A stretch of DNA of 64,000 bases, taken from NCBI GenBank assembly GCA_963701675.1, contig OY969623.1, positions 2,418,001 to 2,482,000 of the forward strand, read 5' to 3'. The notes under the pieces are model-generated. The model saw only the letters and a program-made list of their open reading frames with translations, had not been told where the DNA came from and did no database searches. The position numbers and the translations under genes are program-made. Below, in pieces: positions 55,176 through 64,000 of the stretch; within the stretch, counting starts at the first letter, position 1, and each line of letters begins with the position of its first letter. Source of the DNA: G963701675 sp963701675. GTDB lineage: Bacteria > Planctomycetota > Planctomycetia > Gemmatales > Gemmataceae.

Positions 55176-55634
55176 TTGCGTGCGGTTTACCGCCTTCAAC
55201 ATCGCGGCGAGCGGCTCCGGATCAGCCAGCCGATGATCCGTGCCGACTTCGATGAGCGCCGACGCCGCCAACCCGCTGTTTCTGACCAATTCTTCGCTGT
55301 CGCTGAAAGGGACCACGTCGTCGGCGCGTGAATGAATGATCGCACTGTTTTTCTTAACCGTCGTCGCGTTGCCATACTTCTTCCACGCCGGGCAAAGCAG
55401 AACAAGAGGCGTATGACCGCTTTCGATGTTCATCGCTACAGCCCCGCCGCGGGATGACCCGACAACGACTTCAGGCTGGTGCTTGTCGAACTCTTCCTGG
55501 GCGATGCGAACAGCATCGGCGAAATCGTCGTCCGGCAGTTTGGGGTTGAGGACACTGTGGCCGTGGTCCTTGAGATACGTCGGCTTGACGCCGCCAAGGA
55601 CCGAGTGCCAGCCGTGGAGGAAGAGGATTTCCGT
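55176..55634 (-). CDS. Small alpha/beta hydrolase, start codon missing
   Basis: The frame reads EILFLHGWHSVLGGVKPTYL, HSVLNPKLPDDDFADAVRIA, PEVVVGSSRGGAVAMNIESG (nucleophile elbow GSSRGG), VLLCPAWKKYG, AIIHSRADDVVPFSDSEELV (catalytic Asp) and IEVGTDHRLADPEP (catalytic His). This is a complete small serine hydrolase of the YqiA/RBBP9-like kind (~150 residues). Where the start should be, the codon is ACG (55634) with no ATG, GTG or TTG upstream before a stop; AAGGAAA lies about ten bases ahead. A point change of ATG to ACG, or a rare start, explains this. Confidence 0.65.
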
Positions 55635-55706
55635 GAGGACCAGTTTCCTTCTTGTTGCTTAGGCCGGTTATTCTACCAAGAATGAACCGCCACGATCGAC
55701 GGCACC

Positions 55707-58373
55707 TCATTTACGGGCCAACCCGTACTTTCGTTGTCGCAACTCCAAGGCCCTCTCACCACCATCGAGAATTTGGACGACGTGATTGGTGATAGCGGAC
55801 TTCGGTGTAGCCAGGAAACCCTGCTCTTCGATCCACCCGGTTGAGCCGTTGCTCTCGAAGGTCACGATCAGTTCGGGGTCCGTGAGGACAACGAGGTTGG
55901 CGTTGTGCGAGGTAAACATCACCTGTCTCGCCCGTTTGTCATCAAGGAGCACCGGAGAAATTGAACTGGCGATGTGCCGGTTATCGAGGTTGTCTTCGGG
56001 CTGGTCCACAACGAGCGGCCCTGCCTGTTGCTTCAGAAGGATGGGGAAGACGGCGGTGCATCGCTGTCCCGCCGAAAGCTGCCCGATAGCCCGAAAGTCC
56101 TGATCCCCCTTGCCGACTTTGAGTTCGATGTGAAGGTCGTCGTCTTCGAAGACGCTCAGGAAGTACCCGAACTCGGAATGCTCGAAGAAAACGCCGTAGC
56201 CAGACAACAGATTTCCCAATAAGTCCTCGTAACCCTTCTTCAGTGATAAGTGGCCGAGCCGGTCAGAAAACCGAGAACGCAAGTCGTTCCACGCCCCCGC
56301 TCCGTGGGTGTACCGCTGGTTGAAATCCTGATACTGCTGAGGCAGTTGCAACCCGGTCACGGACATGCGCACGTCGAAGGGCCGAAGATGCTCACTGAAC
56401 GACTGGACCTTCTCTCTTCGCAAGGTACTTCTTTGGTCAAGGGAACTAGTGACCTGATCGCAGAGTTCAATCAATCCTCGCAGAAGCCGATCTACATCTT
56501 CCTTCGCCTTGTCTCTCTCCCGCTCAAGCGTCGGGAGGTTCGCCGTTTCCTCCATTACCTTGCGATGACTCTCCAGAAGTTCTCGCTGCTCCTTCGTCAG
56601 ACCGGACAAGCGTCTTGAATAATCCTCGGAGAACATCTGGAAATCCTGGTCCGCCTTTCTGACTTGTTGCTCAAGATTAGCGATGCTTTCGGCCAATTTT
56701 GCTTCCACGGAAGAGGAACCGGCGTCGAGCGCCAACAGAACATTGTCAACGATGCCGAGCGCCGCGCTCGCCGTCTCGCTCAGCGGAGATGATCCCTCTA
56801 AGGTTCGCCGGTCAAATCCTGACAGGAGGCTCTTAAAATGTGGCTTCGCATTGCGGTGGGCTTTCTTGAAACGGTTCAGGGCAGTCTTAAGCGCTTCCCG
56901 ATGCTCTGTCGCAGCCTGGTACTTGTCCCTTAGCTCAATCAGATTGGCATCCGTCAGCTCCTGTAGGCCCTTACGAAGTTCCACGAGACGAGAAACCTGC
57001 TGTTCTAGTTGACGAAAGGCTGCATAGGCATTCGAGGCCTTCTCATGGTCGTTGCGGATTGCTGCAGCGGCGGCTTCGGCCATTTCCGTTAAGGACCGCA
57101 CCTGCTCTTTGCCCGAAATCGCGTCCATGTACAATCGCCGAATATTTGGGTCCGTGGCTGCCTGCTCGATCTCGTGCCATCCGAGGATATAGGCAGGGAA
57201 ATGCAGAGATTCAGGGTGCGAAAACCTTTCTTGGCGGTCGTCCTCGAAAGTCAGCACGAAATTCCTATCGGCGAGGGACCGTTCGATAAGCACTTTGGCC
57301 CCATCAGTTCTCTTGACCAACACGGCCACCTTGCCTCCTGCGCCCAGTATTGCATTCAGGTGGTCGTTTACTGCCTGCGACCTAGTTTGCGGAACGTCGG
57401 CCCCCAGCACGAAGCGAAGCGATTCAAGAAGCGAAGTCTTCCCAGACCCTTTCACTCCGATGAGCGCATTGCAGTACGGCGAGAACGACAGCCACACATC
57501 TTCGAGGAACTGGCCTTGGACTTGGACGCCTACGACGTAAGTTGCGGGTGGGGTTGGCGGCTGAAGGGCTACCCGGAACGGCAACTCCAGCCCTGCCTTC
57601 AACTGCTCATAGGTCGGTTCCTGCATCTGGATGTAGGAAGGCCTCCAGCCGAGCTTGTCGGGCTCGTGCGAGTCGCTGGAGCGAATGCAGGTCTTGTGGA
57701 GGCCCTGTGTTTCCGCGTGCTTGCCGTCGAAGAACACTGCCGTTGATTCTTTTGTGACTTCCAGGGCCGTTAGATGTTCCCTGGCGTGCCGAAGGAATAT
57801 GGGGTCGCTGTAGATGTTATCAATACTTCGACTCTGGAAGGCATCGTGTGTAGAGTGCAAGTGGGCCGCAATACGGATGGCATTGGCATCTCGTAGTACC
57901 TCATAGAGTCGATCAATGGACGAAGAGATGCCTAGCAACTCCTTGTTCCCGGCTTGGCGTTTTTCTTCCTTGCAGTGGCGTCGAATGTCGCCAAGCCAAT
58001 AGTCGGGGTCGCCGGAAGGATCAAACCCCACGATGATGTGAAAATACAGGTTCTTGTCTACCTTCTCTATCGGCTTTTGCCAGGCGTCAACGAAGACATT
58101 CAACTCGACTCCCCTGAGGATCAGCCGTCCCGTCTTGTCGGAAAGGTCTTTGGCGAGATTGGCGTCTGGCAACTGGCCGTGGTCCGTAAACATGACTACC
58201 GAAAGTCCGGTAGCACGGATTCTTTCGGCCAGTCGGTCCACCACGTCCGAGTGCTTGTACAAATAATCGGCGCTCGCCGGAGTGTGGTTGTGCAGGTCAA
58301 TGGAGTGCCAGGCGGCGAATCGTGGCTTGGCACGCCGCCGTAATTCGGCCTCGAACTGCGCTACTTTTCCCAT
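55707..58373 (-). CDS. TrlF-type PHP-domain AAA ATPase
   Basis: This 888-residue protein (start ATG 58373; a TTG just before is possible) carries an N-terminal PHP domain (HSIDLHNHTPASADY, residues ~21-35; VVMFTDHGQLPD ~59-70; ILRGVELNVF) and a Walker A site LIGVKGSGKTSLLESL near ~310. A long coiled-coil middle with many Leu/Glu heptads follows (LEQQVRKADQDFQMF). The SMC-like C-terminus has LSAGQRCTAVFPILL (signature), VVDQPEDNLDNRHI (Walker B) and FTSHNANLVVLTDPEL. The PHP residues suggest a metal phosphoesterase driven by an SMC-like ATPase. It is divergent from the BREX/Pgl genes, with 200 bp between, and is the intact counterpart of the frameshifted gene at 6882-9550. Confidence 0.85.
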   Translation of the reverse strand: MGKVAQFEAELRRRAKPRFAAWHSIDLHNHTPASADYLYKHSDVVDRLAERIRATGLSVVMFTDHGQLPDANLAKDLSDKTGRLILRGVELNVFVDAWQKPIEKVDKNLYFHIIVGFDPSGDPDYWLGDIRRHCKEEKRQAGNKELLGISSSIDRLYEVLRDANAIRIAAHLHSTHDAFQSRSIDNIYSDPIFLRHAREHLTALEVTKESTAVFFDGKHAETQGLHKTCIRSSDSHEPDKLGWRPSYIQMQEPTYEQLKAGLELPFRVALQPPTPPATYVVGVQVQGQFLEDVWLSFSPYCNALIGVKGSGKTSLLESLRFVLGADVPQTRSQAVNDHLNAILGAGGKVAVLVKRTDGAKVLIERSLADRNFVLTFEDDRQERFSHPESLHFPAYILGWHEIEQAATDPNIRRLYMDAISGKEQVRSLTEMAEAAAAAIRNDHEKASNAYAAFRQLEQQVSRLVELRKGLQELTDANLIELRDKYQAATEHREALKTALNRFKKAHRNAKPHFKSLLSGFDRRTLEGSSPLSETASAALGIVDNVLLALDAGSSSVEAKLAESIANLEQQVRKADQDFQMFSEDYSRRLSGLTKEQRELLESHRKVMEETANLPTLERERDKAKEDVDRLLRGLIELCDQVTSSLDQRSTLRREKVQSFSEHLRPFDVRMSVTGLQLPQQYQDFNQRYTHGAGAWNDLRSRFSDRLGHLSLKKGYEDLLGNLLSGYGVFFEHSEFGYFLSVFEDDDLHIELKVGKGDQDFRAIGQLSAGQRCTAVFPILLKQQAGPLVVDQPEDNLDNRHIASSISPVLLDDKRARQVMFTSHNANLVVLTDPELIVTFESNGSTGWIEEQGFLATPKSAITNHVVQILDGGERALELRQRKYGLARK

Positions 58374-58573
58374 CAACCGCCCTTAGTCGAAACCTTCCGC
58401 CGATGTTCGTCTTGCAACTGAATGGTGCTATCGTGGTCGTCAGACCGGCTCTTAACGGCTACCCTTCCCCCGCAAATTCGCCGCCTCGTCATCCGAAAGT
58501 ATAACGAACATTGGTAAGGTTGGGAGAGTTAGCCTCAAGATGAACGGGTATCGCCTGAATCAGGAACAGGGAA

Positions 58574-58780
58574 GTGAAAAAACTACGCGATTACCTCCGA
58601 ATCTCCGATGCCGCCGAGTACTTGGGTGTTCCGCCAAACACCCTCCGCAATTGGGTCAACGCTGGGAAGATAGCGGCGATTCGCCATCCCGTGAACGACT
58701 ACCGGCTTTTCAAGCGGCACGACCTCGACGACTTGCTCATGCGGGTGGCGAACTTGAGCAGCCGAACATCTAAGCGATGA
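58574..58780 (+). CDS. MerR-like helix-turn-helix regulator
   Basis: A 68-residue protein starting at GTG after an AGGGAA-like site: YLRISDAAEYLGVPPNTLRN, WVNAGKIAAIRHPVNDYRLF, KRHDLDDLLMRVA. This is a stand-alone MerR/excisionase-type winged HTH (S-x-x-A-A-x-x-L-G-V-x-x-x-T-L-R-x-W, then R-L-F). It starts the plus-strand operon 37 bases before pglW and likely regulates the defence genes from the shared 200-bp divergent promoter region. Co-occurrence of such small regulators with BREX type 2 loci fits. Confidence 0.75.
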   Translation: MKKLRDYLRISDAAEYLGVPPNTLRNWVNAGKIAAIRHPVNDYRLFKRHDLDDLLMRVANLSSRTSKR

Positions 58781-58817
58781 AGTGGGCAGATTAGCTTCCG
58801 TCAAAGATCGGTAGAAC

Positions 58818-63039
<4,222 letters not shown>

Positions 63040-63041
63040 GC

Positions 63042-64000
63042 ATGGTCAACATCACAACGCTGCTCCCCGAACTCCGGGCCTTGGTCACAGAACTGACCGA
63101 GGACTTGCTGGCCCGTTCGACGGCGGACACCAAGATCGATGCCGGGCTGCGGGAAGCCTTCAAGCAAATTGAAAAGGGTGGCCGCACGGCTCAGGCGTTT
63201 GAGGTCTGGCGGGACGATTACCTCGATCAGGTCGCCGTGGCCTGCGTGCTGGCCTGCGTCTTCGTCCGCTTCATGGAGGACAATCACCTCATCGACGAGT
63301 GCTGGCTTGCAGGCGGGGGCGACCGCCGCAAGCTGGCCGAAGGTGCGCACGAACTCTTCTTCCGCAAGCATCCACACGACACTGACCGGGAGTATTTCGA
63401 GCATGTCTTCCGAGAAGTTGGCAAGATCCCGGCGGCGAAGGAGTTGTTCGCCGAGGGCAAGACGCCGCTGTGGGCGGTGGGGCCGAGCGGCGATGCTGCG
63501 ATGAAGCTGCTCGCCTTTTGGCGGGAGATCGACCCTGAAGAAGGACACATGCTGCGGTCGTTTGAAGTCGAGAAGGGCGACACCCGTTTCCTCGGCGACC
63601 TGTATCAGGATTTGTCCGAGAAGGCCCGCAAGAAGTACGCCCTGTTGCAGACGCCGGTGTTTGTCGAGGAGTTCATTCTCGACCGGACGCTCACGCCCGC
63701 CCTGGACGAGTTCGGTCTGGAGAAGGTCCGACTCATCGATCCGACCTGCGGTTCCGGCCACTTCCTGCTCGGCGCTTTTGCCCGGCTCTTTCGCCTGTGG
63801 ATGAAGAAAGAGAGCAATGAAATCGTTGCCGCGCAGAAGGCACTCGATGGCGTTTGGGGCGTGGACATCAACCCCTTCGCTGTGGCGATTGCCCGATTTC
63901 GGCTGATCGTCGCCGCCGTCTATGCGTGCGGCATCAAGCGGCTGAAGCAGGCTCCCGCATGGACGATCCACCTCGCTGCCGGCGACAGCCTCTTATTCGG
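63042..64000 (+). CDS. pglX: PglX: BREX type 2 DNA methyltransferase (5' part, runs off the window)
   Basis: The open frame from ATG 63042 has 319 codons to the window end. It includes VACVLACVFVRFMEDNHLID (~68-87), LLQTPVFVEEFILDRTLTPA, and the SAM-binding motif LIDPTCGSGHFLLGAFARLF (~232-251), then GVWGVDINPFAVAIARFRLI. This matches the N-terminal part of PglX-type N6-adenine methyltransferases, which mark self DNA in Pgl/BREX systems. The NPPY catalytic motif would lie beyond the window. The overlap-like spacing with pglW shows a single operon; pglZ, pglY and others are expected to follow. Confidence 0.85.
   Translation, partial: MVNITTLLPELRALVTELTEDLLARSTADTKIDAGLREAFKQIEKGGRTAQAFEVWRDDYLDQVAVACVLACVFVRFMEDNHLIDECWLAGGGDRRKLAEGAHELFFRKHPHDTDREYFEHVFREVGKIPAAKELFAEGKTPLWAVGPSGDAAMKLLAFWREIDPEEGHMLRSFEVEKGDTRFLGDLYQDLSEKARKKYALLQTPVFVEEFILDRTLTPALDEFGLEKVRLIDPTCGSGHFLLGAFARLFRLWMKKESNEIVAAQKALDGVWGVDINPFAVAIARFRLIVAAVYACGIKRLKQAPAWTIHLAAGDSLLF

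Overview
The window looks like a piece of a Planctomycetota chromosome, most likely Gemmatales/Gemmataceae. The reasons are secreted proteins that open with an LEPR-XLL-like motif (PRLEALETRLAP and variants), multi-domain Ser/Thr kinases with a DWG variant or tandem duplication, ECF sigma factors overlapping kinase genes by a few bases, a DUF2924 gene, FG-GAP fragments and IS4/IS256 transposase remnants. This assignment is inference from gene content only.

Left part (1-11 kb) is gene-poor and full of short, frameshifted pieces of recognisable genes: choice-of-anchor Q, FMN reductase, FG-GAP, a DNA methyltransferase, RTX, a terminase-like ATPase, GNAT and a receiver domain. Among them sit an intact minimal ATP-dependent DNA ligase coupled to a C-terminally shortened DUF2924 gene, and a PHP-AAA ATPase of TrlF type (6.9-9.5 kb, one frameshift). 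From 11.3 to 17.9 kb there is a secreted beta-propeller-like protein, a duplicated hairpin element, and an ECF sigma/Ser-Thr kinase-TPR pair.

From 19.5 to 24 kb there is a three-gene copper-oxidase cluster on the minus strand: a plant-type tyrosinase, a multicopper oxidase fused to a redoxin domain, and a secreted cupredoxin. A secreted alpha-amylase follows. From 28 to 41 kb come two large LEPR-XLL secreted proteins (one with a trypsin domain and RTX-like repeats), which share a duplicated ~260-bp upstream block. Next are two tandem kinase paralogs with simple-repeat inserts at the same place in the kinase fold, and their ECF sigma factor.

At 41.48 kb lies the 3' part of a tRNA-Pro gene, cut at the anticodon loop. 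This is what is left on the far side when an element integrates into a tRNA gene, and its orientation puts the element to the right. The right part (42-64 kb) is a dense set of small accessory genes: a Prx-like gene with an in-frame TGA exactly at a redox-cysteine position, a low-molecular-weight phosphatase fused to a SUI1 domain, tag, GIY-YIG, DinB, DraG-like, ferredoxin-MBL, NmrA and DUF1990. It ends in a probable phage-defence module: a second TrlF-type PHP-ATPase, divergent from a MerR-like regulator, pglW (NERD, pseudokinase, kinase) and the start of pglX, i.e. a BREX type 2/Pgl system that continues beyond the window.

An important caveat: at least eight otherwise intact genes carry single-base indels or an internal stop. 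Several of the indels fall in homopolymers, so assembly error is a live alternative to real gene decay.
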